64,000 bases of DNA, taken from Mucor racemosus. Lineage: Eukaryota > Mucoromycota > Mucoromycetes > Mucorales > Mucoraceae. Under the pieces are notes generated by a model. That model did no database searches and was not told the origin of the DNA. It saw only the letters and a list, made by a program, of their open reading frames with translations. The stretch is from the NCBI GenBank assembly GCA_027405735.1, contig JAPEHQ010000011.1:620001-684000 (forward strand), read 5' to 3'. Below are positions 42,273 through 53,414 of the stretch, in pieces. The translations under genes and the position numbers were made by a program. Position 1 is the stretch's first letter, and every line of letters begins with the position of its first letter.

Positions 42273-44859
42273 TTACTTTCTCAAGTCTTTGATACGAATA
42301 GCAACGGCATTACGATGAGCATCCAACCCTTCGATTTCTGCCAAACGCATGACTGTATCAGCTAGACGATCCATACCTTCAGCTGTACACTCTTGAGAGG
42401 TGATGTGCTTTACAAAACCATTAGTGTTCACGCCAGAGTACATACGAGAGTAGCCATAAGTGGGTAAGGTATGGTTCGTACCAGAAGCGTAATCACCGAA
42501 ACTTTCAGGTGAATATTGACCTACAAATACACTGCCAGCGTTTTCTACCATGGGAACAACACCAGGTGCATCTTCTAGATGCAAAATTAAATGTTCAGGA
42601 GCATAGTCATTGCTAAACACCATAGCTTCTTCCAAGGTCTTCATGCTCAAACTGAAAGAGTGAGGAATAGATTTGCGGATAATATCGCAACGAGGTAAAG
42701 CCATAGCTTGATCATGAACTTCGTCTTCAATCTTTTTCAGATGCTCTTCAGTTAAATCAACAGCTAACAATACAACTTGTGAGTCAGCACCATGTTCTGC
42801 TTGTGATAAGAGATCAGCAGCAACATAAGCAGGATTGCTAGTCATATCAGCAATTACAAGCACTTCAGATGGACCCGCAGGCATATCAATAGAAACAAGA
42901 CATGATGTATCATTTTGTGCCACCATTTTAGCTGCAGTAACAAATTGATTGCCAGGGCCAAAGATCTTGTCTACCTTGGGAACAGTTTCAGTACCGTAGG
43001 CCATGGCAGCAACAGCTTGAGCACCACCTGCCTTTACTACATGGGAAGCACCCACCTTGTGTGCGACATACAGAACTTCGGGTACAACGGAACCATCAGA
43101 TCTAGGTGGTGTTGCGATTACAATATCACGACAACCAGCAACCTTGGCAGGAATACCAAGCATTAAAGTTGTAGAGGGTAAAACAGCGGTTCCACCTGGT
43201 ACATAAAGGCCAACCCGTTCAATAGGACGACTAAAACGAGAACAGACAACTCCGGGCATAGTTTCCACAACTAAAGTTTCTTTATCCAATTGAGCATCGT
43301 GGAACTTGTAGATATTGTCATAAGCTTGATCAATAGCAGCTTTAGTAGCAGGATCAAGTTCCATTTGTGCAGGATCAAATGGTGCAGTGATGGTTTGGTT
43401 TTCAAGCTCAACACGATCGAATTGACGGGTGAATTTTAATACAGCAGCATCACCGCCTTTTCTAACTTCTTGCATGATGGGAGTAACACGCTTAATGATC
43501 TCAGTGGAATCAATAATAGGGCGCAATAAGAGTTCATCTCGCTTTGCCTTGGAAATGCTTTCTAAATTAAACTTCATCATTTCAATACGACTATTGTCGA
43601 CATCCGATACAACAGCAGGAACAGCAGCGGGAGCTGCGGTAGTCTTTTCTTCCCACTTGGGCTTGGCATTACCAGGACGACGAGTAACCTTTCTAGCCTT
43701 TTTATTAAGATTCTTTTCAATATCGGCCAAAGAAACACCAGCACTGACACATTTAGTCAAGGCAAAGTAAAACAAATCAGCAGCTTCCCAAGCAATTTCT
43801 TCTTTCTCAGTGGCATCGCATAATTCTTCGGCTTCTTCCATGATTTTGGCACGCAATAATTTGGCGTCGCCAAACAAACGAGCAGTGTATGATCCTGTAG
43901 GAGCATTGCTCTTTCTTTCTTTCAAAGTCTTTTCGAGAGCAGTAATACCGGAATCTGCACCAAAACAAGTACGGGTGTTCAAATGACAGAAACCTTGAAT
44001 AAACTACACATTAGTCATTTAAACCAGATGAAATACACATATTACAAATACCTGCACCGTGTTGTTCGACAACGAAACGCAAAGCATCACCATCGCAATC
44101 ATAATCAATGTGCTTCAAAGTTTGAGTAGCTCCTGATGTAAGACCCTTGTGCCAAAGGCCACGTCCGCGGGATTGATAAACGCCTTGACCGAGACGAATA
44201 GATTCAGCGACACTCTGCTTACTAGAATAAACCAAACCGAGTGCCTTGTTAAATTCATCAACTACCATTGTAGTGTAAAGACCATCAGAGCGATCGGTTT
44301 TGGCAGTAGCTAAAAATGCCTCAGCGATATTTAACTTATTAGAATCATCAGTAACAAGAGTTAAGATAGAAGCAGGAACCAAGACATCAACATGTTCAGC
44401 ACCCAATTTTTCAATTGTATCGATAGAGACGTTATCTGATTGAACAACAAATGTCTTTTCACCGCCATGGGCTAAGAGACCAGCATTTTCAGCAGCAAAT
44501 TTTTTGACAGAATCAATATCAGATGTGGCAACAATGACTGTAGAGACACCCTCAACAGAAATAGGAGAAGTAGTTGTAACAGCGATACGGTCTTCAGAAA
44601 CCATGCTCATTAATTCTTGTTGAATTTGTTGATAAACATCCAAATCGAAAATAACTTTGAGAACACCAACATCCCATAACTGCACAGCTTCGTCAATTGA
44701 CTTGGCGTAGGCCCAGTAAAGAGTAGAGCCAGTTTGGTTGACTAATGATTTAATTTGGTCGACTTGGCCATTCTTAAGGATAACAGAGCCAAAAAATGAA
44801 AGAGAAGAATAGAGTGAAGCTTGCGAAGCGTCTACCAAGTCAATAGAGGGCACAAACAT
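42273..44859 (-). CDS. HIS4: Trifunctional histidine biosynthesis protein HIS4
   Basis: Carries out steps 2, 3, 9 and 10 of histidine synthesis: phosphoribosyl-AMP cyclohydrolase, phosphoribosyl-ATP pyrophosphatase and histidinol dehydrogenase. Two exons, 44052-44859 and 42273-43993, with a 58-nt intron; 842 residues (yeast His4 is about 800). After an N-terminal extension the cyclohydrolase domain reads GQGVYQSRGRGLWHKG and HIDYDCDGDALRF. The intron falls at HGAG-FCHLNTRTCF. The pyrophosphatase part follows (KIMEEAEELCDA, WEAADLFYF). The dehydrogenase covers the C-terminal 430 residues (FGPGNQFVTAAK, MPAGPSEVLVIAD, EHGADSQV, SPESFGDYASGTNHTLPT). All activities look intact. Confidence 0.96.
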
Positions 44860-46044
44860 GGTACTTGGTTTATATTTTTTTAAATATATAAAAAAACTAT
44901 AAAGGGAAGATCTTTTTAGATGAAAAAAAGTTGAAAAATGTGCCAGTTTTTCTTCCGACAGTCACGACGGATGTGTCATTATATGTCTTTGTTTCTGGGC
45001 AGTTATCCCGGAGTTGTTACCCTTTGAAGAAGGCAGTACATACTCATACAATGCTTTTGAAACTTTGAAATTGCATCAGACCTCAAGTTTATTGTGCTAC
45101 AAAATTAGTTTCGGTATATAATCATTTCAAATTTGTGTAATTCAAGACTCTTTCGGGAGAAAGACAGTAGAAAGAAATTCCGTTTATCTGATCATCCAGG
45201 GACGCCTCTTTAAAAAGCTCCTTCTGTAATTTGCTAGGAAAATTCCAAGTGTTGTATCCACATTTCCATCGGCGCCTGAAATAGAATTTGCCCAAAAGCA
45301 CATATCTGGACTCTTTCACAGAAAGAAGACGGTATTAAACCTCATAAAAAGCTATGATAATAATTTGATAGTTCTTTTGGTAGTGTGAGAACGTTTCTTT
45401 AGAACAAGCAAGAGAAAATTTTATAGATCTTTATAATATCCCTGAACTGCATTGGAAGATTTTATAAGTGTAAACGAGATCAGAGAATATCGTACGATAG
45501 AATCACACAAGGGATAACATACATGATATACTTCACTTGTATTATAATTGATTCATATACGGTTGGTGCTCTATATTATTCAGTACTCGGAAATGTGTAA
45601 CTGGCGACATTGAAAATAAATCATAATTATGAGCATGCCTATAGGTAAATCAATGTCGATCTTTTATATAAATATTGTACATATTGGACTTTCCTTCATC
45701 ATTGAATCAATGTTCACTACATCAAAATTGACATTGAATAATATTAGAAACAAATATGAGCTTGTTATAAATAAAGCATAATAGCGTTCTCGTATGCATT
45801 TCAAAGGAATTAATTACTCAAGAGCATTACCATCAATTGTGAATTATAACTATTTCGATTGTCCCTAGTAGCTTGATACTCAATCGCATCCATAAAATAT
45901 TCGAAATTGAACGCGTTTTATTATTTAGCGCAGTCAGGAATGATTTGTCCGCTGTAACGCGTCATATTTTTTTTTTTCCTTGCATCCACAGCTATTGAAA
46001 TTTAGTACCTCTTTTTCAGATAAACGTACTCTGAATAATTTAAC
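44860..46044. other. Divergent intergenic region
   Basis: Serves as promoter space for HIS4 (minus) and the PIP-box-like gene (plus). AT-rich; apart from the MCB elements listed separately I see no gene. I looked for a Gcn4-type TGACTC site near HIS4 and did not find one. Confidence 0.5.
45911..45962 (+). promoter_or_regulatory. Two MCB elements (ACGCGT) upstream of the PIP-box-like gene
   Basis: Perfect ACGCGT at 45911-45916 and 45957-45962, 46 bp apart and 134 and 88 bp before the ATG at 46045. In yeasts ACGCGT binds MBF and drives G1/S transcription of DNA-replication genes. In sequence this AT-rich two copies so close together are unlikely to be chance. Confidence 0.65.
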
Positions 46045-46692
46045 ATGGCAACATTGGATGCCTTTTTCGCTAGAGGAAAAAAGAAAACTCAATTATCCAT
46101 AAAAGAGACAGATTATAAGCATGCATTTGTCAATCCTTTCACAGTGTCAGTAAAGAAGCCTTTACCAACATGTACGACTTCCTTCAAACCAGTGAAAAAT
46201 CAAAATAAGACTATCACACAATACTTTACACCCATGGATGTAGATGAAGAAATGGAAGATCCGCCAGCAGAAGTTTGTATCATTCGAAATAAGTTACCTG
46301 TTATGGATTTATGGAATATAATGCAGTATGAATTAGATCAAGACCCCTTTTATAATGATAACCTTGAACAAAAAGACCTTGCCACAACTCAGATACTATC
46401 TACAGCACTCACGAATCCTACAAGTCGTACTAATCGTAGACGACGAAGACAGAGTGATGTCGATCAAAGTTCAACTAATAAGCGTTACAAGAAAACAGAC
46501 CATGAACTATCAAGTATTATGACAAGATTTTTGAATATGGGCACAACTATTAAACATCATCCCACCAATATGGATTTTTTGAATGAGTTTTCAGAAGAAG
46601 TCGAAGATTTGTCAAGACAAGTTCGCTATAAACAAACTTTACAGGAATCGCATTTATTTGTATACAAAATAACACAAGAGTTTCTCTATTAA
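46045..46692 (+). CDS. Unknown protein with two PCNA-box-like motifs
   Basis: Single-exon ORF of 215 residues, not recognised as a known family. The N-terminus MATLDAFFARGKKK looks like a PIP-box (hydrophobic, two residues, FF) followed by basic residues, with Met in the usual Gln position. A second such motif, NKTITQYFTP, is at about residues 54-63. An acidic patch (MDVDEEMEDPPAE) follows. The middle has an RRRRR stretch that could be a nuclear signal, and the C-terminal half is predicted helical. With two MCB sites upstream, a nuclear replication or repair role via PCNA is a reasonable inference. The motif fit is imperfect. Confidence 0.7.
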   Translation: MATLDAFFARGKKKTQLSIKETDYKHAFVNPFTVSVKKPLPTCTTSFKPVKNQNKTITQYFTPMDVDEEMEDPPAEVCIIRNKLPVMDLWNIMQYELDQDPFYNDNLEQKDLATTQILSTALTNPTSRTNRRRRRQSDVDQSSTNKRYKKTDHELSSIMTRFLNMGTTIKHHPTNMDFLNEFSEEVEDLSRQVRYKQTLQESHLFVYKITQEFLY

Positions 46693-46765
46693 ATACCCAC
46701 CCTCCCCCCTTCTTTATTGCGCACATTTACGATTATTTACAACATTTAAAAAATAAATTTTTATT

Positions 46766-47689
46766 TCAAAATTGAAAATTCCAAATTTCTAATCCTATGC
46801 ACTCAAAGGAAGGTTTTTTACTTAACATTGGATTATTAAATGTAGGGCAAGGCTGAGTATAGCCATGTGTAAGGTCAGAGTGTAACCAAAGTCCAAAACA
46901 ACCTTGACCTCCACCTATTGCAAAAAAGTCTTGATTCCCATAAATCATGTAATCGTTGAGCATAGTCCAATGGTAGATATTGACCTGCTTTGTTGATTTA
47001 TTTTGTCTCCATAAGAAGCTAATTATTAGAAGAGTTTAATACATTTTTCTAGATGGTAACTAGGTCCAACTATTCTTACCATTCACCTGTACCATAACAA
47101 CTTGAGTCAATGTGAATTCTCTCTGATAAGTATGCGCCAAATATGTCATCTTGATTATCTTGAATGACCAATAAACATGGACCATCATTGTAACATTTTT
47201 CATATAATGTATTTAAACTTGCTCCATGCTGATCTAAGCTATATAAAAGTGACCATGTTGATGAAACACTTATTCTATTAGGTAACCATCGTTGAATCTA
47301 ATATATGCGTATAAGAAACAGAAATTTTATACGTGTGCATTAAACTATATTAAAATTTTACTCATTCGCACGTTTATTGCTAAAATATAATCAAGACAAG
47401 CACTGGTTGTAATTGATCGATGAATGAATTTTAAAGGTGGTGTTGACTTAATAATTGGCATTGATTTACTTTCGACTACTAAACCATCATTGACCAAGTA
47501 CTTTTTCATTTCATACATTGAGGAATACCGTTTCATATTAGATACTGTGATTGGAGAAGATGCATTGATATAAAATCGAGTACATTGAATTGTTGATGGT
47601 GTTAAAATTGAAGAGGGCGAATTATTAAATTTAATTGACATTGTGTGTATGTGCACAGTAGTATGAGATAAAGGCAAACACATAAACAA
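46766..47689 (-). CDS. OXR1: TLD-domain protein (OXR1 family)
   Basis: Oxidation-resistance family; in yeast Oxr1 promotes V-ATPase disassembly. Three exons, 47372-47689, 47080-47297 and 46766-47018, total 262 residues. The TLDc domain fills the C-terminal part: WSLLYSLDQHGASLNTLY, GPCLLVIQDNQDDIFGAYLS, SSCYGTGECFLW, NDYMIYGNQDFFAIGGGQG, CFGLWLHSDLTHG and SFECIGLEIWNF. The catalytic-like conserved GTGECFLW and IGGG(x)G segments are intact. The first intron needs a GTGCGA donor to keep the frame; the nearby GTAAAA donor would break it, so that junction is less certain. No LysM or other extra domain. It is convergent with the PIP-box-like gene, 73 bp between stops. Confidence 0.88.
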
Positions 47690-47995
47690 TCTGTAAAAAG
47701 AGTTTTTTTTTATATTGTTTATGGTTTTCTTTTGTTTTTCTATAATGACGCTTGCATAGAATCTTTACCCTTCCAATAGCGGGTGGAACCGATCTTATTG
47801 TTTAGATTTTTCTTTGTTGCGACCACCTATATCTGCTATTTAGAGAATATCACTACGTTTATGTATGGCAAAAAAGATATAAACAGGTGTAATAAATAAT
47901 GAATAATGAGCTATATTTTTTTATTAATAAATAACGCAATGTTTGTGTATTACAAAATGATCTTCTTATTGCCCTTCTTTCTCCTCATAAATGTT
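47690..47995. other. Short intergenic region
   Basis: Between the TLD gene promoter and the end of COP1 (both minus). AT-rich, nothing recognised. Confidence 0.5.
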
Positions 47996-50463
47996 TCATT
48001 TTAAAGAAAGCACTTTGATCACACCTTTACTATTTGCTGCTACTAATTTCGTGGTATCTTTTTTCCAGCAAACAGAACTGACGAATATATTTTCATCATC
48101 ATATTCCTAAAAGCTATATTTAAAATACAGTTTGAATATATTGAGTAATAGAATACTTACAGCTACAGGAAATGTATATGTTGCAATAGGTTTATCTGCT
48201 TCTTTGTGGTATGTAAAAACTGTATTGCACTCACTACCACAAGAGATCCAGTCTCCATTTATACTTAGACCAACAAAATTCTTTTCGTTTTGATGTCCTT
48301 CATAGCTGCGTTTACATATCTTCGATTCTCTATCCCATAACTTTAATGTACTGTCGGTTGATCTATATTTTTTAATATGAGCAAATAGTTCAATGTGTTT
48401 GGGATTCATTCTTACGCTGATAAAATAGCATTATCACCCAACCATTGGACATAAGATACTGCCTTCTTATGACCAGCATATTGACTCATCGGATGATTTG
48501 GATATCTTAAATCATAACAAGAAATATGGTGATCTATATAATAATATTAAACACTAAAAAAAAAGGTATTCATCTGTCAAACTTACCTGCACTACCAACA
48601 GCTAAATAATAGCTATTATTTGGTGCAAATTTAGCACAACATACATTTCCTTTTTGTTCCAAAGTGTAAACTGCTTTTGTTTGTGATAATGACCATACTT
48701 TTACTGTACTATCGTCACTCCCACTTGCCAATAAAGTAGGATTGGTTTCACAATAATCAACACTCCAAGCACGTTTTTTATGCTCATTAAATGTATGTAC
48801 TTTGCGTCCAGTTGAACAATCCCAAATATCAATAAGGCCTTCATAATCTGATGATGCAAGCTGTGATTTTATGTACGGTGACCAAGATAAACAGCTAATT
48901 TTATGTCCACAAGTCAAAACTCGCAATGGACAATGACCCGTTGCATAACCCATCATATTAAAATCAAAAAGTTTGATTTCCTTGGTGACACCTCCTACTG
49001 CAAACAATTCTTGGTCTCGATCAAAACCTATGGTGGAGACTATAGAGCTAGATTGTCGACTACTATTAGTATAATCGATTGTATCCAAAACGTCAAATTG
49101 ATTGTAGCGTGTCAATTCATAAATCGAGGTCGATAATTCCGTCAAAAGTTTTCTTCCTGGTGATACACAACTGTTATAAGGTTTTAAAAATCAATCAAAA
49201 CTAGCATATACTTACGTTTATTAACATTGTCATTTGGTGATAACAATGTATGGTAAATGCTGCTCAGATCATTAAACCTTTCATTCAAGCGATGATATAA
49301 AGGCAACTGTTGCTCTTTCTGTATCAAGTTATTTCGAGGTTCTATTTTAACTTCTTCGTCTCTAGTATTTTCGCCATATGATTCTTCATCTTCATCTCTA
49401 TATCTTATATCATTATTGTCGGGCTCCTCATCTGTATTTAAAATCTGCTAGAAAAGCGACAACTATTAATTAATTCTACAAATTTATGTGAAAAAAAAAC
49501 TTACAGCTAATTTTCTCTTTCTAGTATTTTGTGGTGAGCTTAATTGCTCATTTTGATAAATCATACACTGCAAATCTGATTGTATACAACTATTCTCATT
49601 TTGAAGATAGCGAACAGTCTAATATAGATAATTAGACACTTTTCATTTCACTAATGTTTCTTCGAAAAATTACTGTATTGTTTTTTTTCTCTAATTTCTC
49701 TAAAAACGTTCTAAGTAAATCCTGTTTGACCTTGGTTTCGTCTAATTCAATTTTTTGTCTCTGTGCAATAGCAGTTTCAAAGACGGATACCAAGTCTAAA
49801 ATAGCATATTTAATTTTAGACACCTTGATGTTATTGATCAATTTACTTGCCTTGATAAGAAAGCGAATTAGCTAAAGTATTTGCAATAAATTCATTGCTT
49901 CTTTTGCTTTCTATAATAAGCTTTTCGATTGGATTAAGATGTTGGTTAACTGGTTGGCTTTCTTTAATAGATCGGATTCGATATGCTGCAAGTTTATTTA
50001 CTATCAAGCAATATTAATTAATATAAATGCTACATGATAATTCAATTTATATTTACACTGGAAATTAGGATATATATTGTTCTTATTCAATGCAGAGCGA
50101 CATATTGGACAATCAGATTGATTTTCTAGGTGGAGTGATAGACATTCATGACTGATTGGTATTAATATCATATTTCAATTCAGAATGTAGAAAACATTTT
50201 ACCAGAAAGAATGCCCGCAATGAGTTACATAGACTTCTCTCATCAGATCTTGGCATATTGGACTTGTATATGATTCATTAGTTTCATTTCTTTTTATGCA
50301 TAAAATCAAGTTACCAAGAGAGCTCGTCGTCTATCTTCCCTGTTTCCTCTGTCTTGTCAGCTTGCTGACGCGAACCGCTTAATAGTGATAAGATAGACGG
50401 CCAACGATTCTGCTGGCTGTCAGATTCAACCCTGTCTGATTCTTCATTACCGTCAGTAGACAT
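47996..50463 (-). CDS. COP1: COP1-type RING/WD40 E3 ubiquitin ligase
   Basis: In plants and animals COP1 ubiquitinates transcription factors and other substrates and is light-regulated in plants. Minus strand, about ten exons; ATG at 50463-50461 (MSTDGNEESDRVESDSQQNR), stop 47998-47996. Order: a RING finger split by two introns (ELSCPICQDLMREVYVTHCG, HSFCHECLSLHLENQ, SDCPICRSAL). Then a coiled-coil (AQRQKIELDETKVKQDLLR) and a linker. Seven-bladed WD40 follows: GFDRDQELFAVGGVTKEIKL, CLSWSPYIKSQLASSDYEG, GSDDSTVKVWSL, TDSTLKLWDRE, ending VCWKKDTTKLVAANSKG and IKVLSLK. The segment PIATYTFPVA plus this last blade is a COP1 hallmark. Splice sites inside the linker were not all fixed. Confidence 0.9.
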
Positions 50464-50784
50464 ATATTTGAATGAAAAAGTGTTTTTATAAAGAATATAC
50501 CCTATTATTTAGCTTTCCTTGCGTCAATTGCAAAATGCTTATGGGCTACGCACACACATTCGTATATACCACACGCACACGCACACTTGCTGAGTTACAG
50601 CGACACCATGAATTATTTATTGACGCTTTTCATGCGTTTGCTTAGTATGAAGAGAAAATGAGCCGCCTTGGTTATTTTATACTTATTTGATAGTAATATC
50701 ACAAAGATGATTAAATCTCGGAAATCCGATGTATTAATACTTGATAAATACAAACACAAGCAAAAACAAAAAACAAGCATGTCA
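50464..50784. other. COP1 upstream region
   Basis: Contains an ACACGCACAC-type repeat near 50548-50588, about 100 bp before the COP1 ATG. No gene. Confidence 0.5.
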
Positions 50785-51088
50785 TAGCTGATTTATCGAA
50801 AGGTAAACGTATAAAATTATTTAAATGAAGACGTACCGTTCTATTATGAGCTTGTAGAGAAGGTCTATATACTATTTGGATGAGTGTATTAAGTGTGAAC
50901 AATAATATAATTAGAGCGAACGTATGGATATTGTATGAATATAATGGAATCATACTTCTATGATTTTATAGTAGGCATGATAGACGCATGGAATTCAGCG
51001 TTATGTGATTTGCATACTGAACTTCATGGCTTGACAGATGTTCTAAATTGTTAACGTGGTAATTCCTAATTCTGATAGATCAATAGTT
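50785..51088 (+). repeat. Dispersed repeat, copy 2 of the element nested in the LINE
   Basis: Matches both ends of 19337-19866 but lacks the middle 250 bp. It begins CTGATTTATCGAAAGG and ends TTCTGATAGATCA; TGATTTATC and GATAGATCA are near-perfect inverted repeats. It sits in the COP1-GDT1 divergent region. Confidence 0.7.
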
Positions 51089-51831
51089 TTTGAAAGTTTT
51101 TACGAAATGCAATATCTTGCTCAAAATTTTCGAATAGCATGTTGGAATAGATTTGGGCTCTCTGAAATTATGCTTTCGTTGCTATCAAACTTGAGTACTG
51201 GATAAAACTATCTAATGATATCCTAAACATTACAGTATATGCTGAAATTAGTTGATCAATCACGTCGTGGGACTATGCCAGCAATATATAAATGCATGGC
51301 ACAATCATTCGTTTCACCTTTCTAGTGCTTGAAAATCTGTTTCTTGTAAATAATTTGTAATGTGGCATTATATTGATTAACGTACTACTGCCTTGTTTAC
51401 TTCATTAAACAGTATCAAATCAATGTATGTGAAACATTGATTCCGCAATTACAATACTCAAATGCGGTGTAGCTTATTGTGCACCCTTGCCCATTATACA
51501 CAATTTATAATCATAGAAATATCAATAAAATTCTGTTTGCAAGAATTGAACAAAATTATATTATCTATTTTATTTGCTTAAAGCAAACTAGAAGACTCTA
51601 CAATTTTTTTTTTTTTTTTTTTTTTTATTTAAACATTTTCAGACCTTGGGTGAATCTGCAGTACATTCAACTTTTTGTGACAAATTGGCTAATCGCCCAA
51701 AACAATAATCGGAGTTTCAATATGATGTCCTCCGTAATCTCTGAAATTGCTAAACAAGAAAAAAAAAAAGGAAACTGGACCTTCTTTTTCTTTTTGTTTC
51801 TTTCTTCCTTGTAAACTGGTAGTTACTTACA
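51089..51831. other. GDT1 upstream region
   Basis: AT-rich with a T run at 51604-51626. The ORF at 51479-51814 is largely homopolymer-derived and lacks a domain; I do not support it as a gene. Confidence 0.5.
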
Positions 51832-52926
51832 ATGAATCGTTTTTACAAGTTGATATCTTTTCTATTGTTGGTTTCTTTAGTAAAAGCACAGTTAGATAAT
51901 CCTGTTGAAGAGGTATGTCGTAAATTATTGTTAGTTTTTTCTCAAGACTTTTTTTTCTTAAGAAATTCTAAAACAAATAAATTTTTCTAGCTTCTAGATG
52001 CCACTAATGTCGACCCTACTGAACAGCAACCTAATTTCGATTGGAGCAATAGCGAATTATTAGGAGCCGATACCATCGAAAAGAAATCATTCGTTATTTC
52101 TCTGCTAATGATTATTGTATCAGAAATTGGTGATAAAACCTTTTTAATTGCGGCTATCATGGCTATGAAACACTCCAGACTTGTTGTGTTTAGTGCGGCT
52201 TTCTCTTCTTTGGCTATTATGTCTGTGTTATCAGCATTTTTAGGCCATGTAGTACCTAATTTGATCCCCAAAGAATATACTGATGTTTGTGCCGCATTAT
52301 TGTTTTTATGTTTTGGTTTGCGAATGATGTATGAAGCTTACCACATGGAGAAGGGCGCCGAAAATGATGAAATGAATGAAGTAGAAGAAGAATTAAAGAC
52401 TGTTGAAGATCGCGATAGAGCCAATAAATTGGAGGAAATGGAAGTTGGTGGTTTAGAGGCTGCTGCAGATACTAGTAAGGGACAACAAGCGAAAGAAGGT
52501 TTGATGAATTTGATGCAATTGGTATTCTCACCTGTGTTTGTGCAAACTTTTGTATTGACCTTTTTGGGCGAATGGGGTGATCGTTCTCAAATCTCCACAA
52601 TTGCTTTAGCAGCTGCTAATGTAAGTTTTTATGGTGTACTTCACTTGATTGATGTAAAGAACTAATGATTTTACAATAGAACGTTTACTATGTCACTGCT
52701 GGTGTTGTTATCGGCCATGGTATGTGTACTGCGCTCGCAGTTATCGGTGGTCGTATGTTGGCATCCAAGATTTCTGTTAGAACAGGTAAAGAAGAAAAAA
52801 GGGGGCATGTTTTGTTTATTTATAGTACTAAATATTTGTGCTTTAGTCACTTTTGCTGGCGCAATTCTTTTCCTTATTTTCGGTGTATTTTATAGTGTAA
52901 ATGCATACAATGGTCTTCAAGAATAA
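51832..52926 (+). CDS. GDT1: GDT1/TMEM165-family Ca2+/Mn2+:H+ exchanger
   Basis: Golgi cation exchanger needed for calcium/manganese balance and glycosylation in yeast and human. Four exons, 51832-51912, 51991-52620, 52680-52785 and 52847-52926, giving 298 residues. Signal peptide MNRFYKLISFLLLVSLVKAQ. Both family motifs are intact: SEIGDKTF in the first and GEWGDRSQ in the second half (ExGD(K/R)(T/S)). An acidic coiled-coil-like loop (EVEEELKTVEDRDRANKLEE) joins the two three-helix repeats, as in the family. Start ATG was chosen because it begins the signal peptide and lies after an AC-rich leader; length fits Gdt1 (280 aa). Confidence 0.94.
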
Positions 52927-53414
52927 TTTTCCATATATACATATTTTACATAAGCATTTTTTATTTCCTTTTTTTTAGATACATTCATTTCTCTATTTTA
53001 TAACTTTTCTACAATATATTAAATAAAAGTATCCGACCTTTTATCTTTCTTTGTGTAACCTTTCAGATGTTGAGCAAATTAACGGGAAAACGCTGGTAAT
53101 CTCAGCTTATCTATTTTCTATATAAATCAGTTCCTTTCTCTCATCTTGCATTTTCTCGGAATATACTTTTGATTCTATAAATATTAAATATTGTTTTTTT
53201 ATGCTCTAGTAGATTTATAGTAAATCGCATCATGTTTCTGGCTTTTTTTAAAAAAATTAAACCAAAGCCAACGACAAAAACTAATTTTTTTATACATAGT
53301 TGATTTATTAAAGTAGGTATCACTGAAACTTAAGAGAAATCGCCAATCATATAAAATGATGGGTGAACCAATGGAAACAGTATACAAACAAAATATGCAG
53401 TATTAAAATGGTTT
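52927..53414. other. Convergent intergenic region
   Basis: 3' ends of GDT1 (plus; AATAAAAG near 53022) and muskelin (minus). ORFs at 53141-53387 show no domain. Confidence 0.5.
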
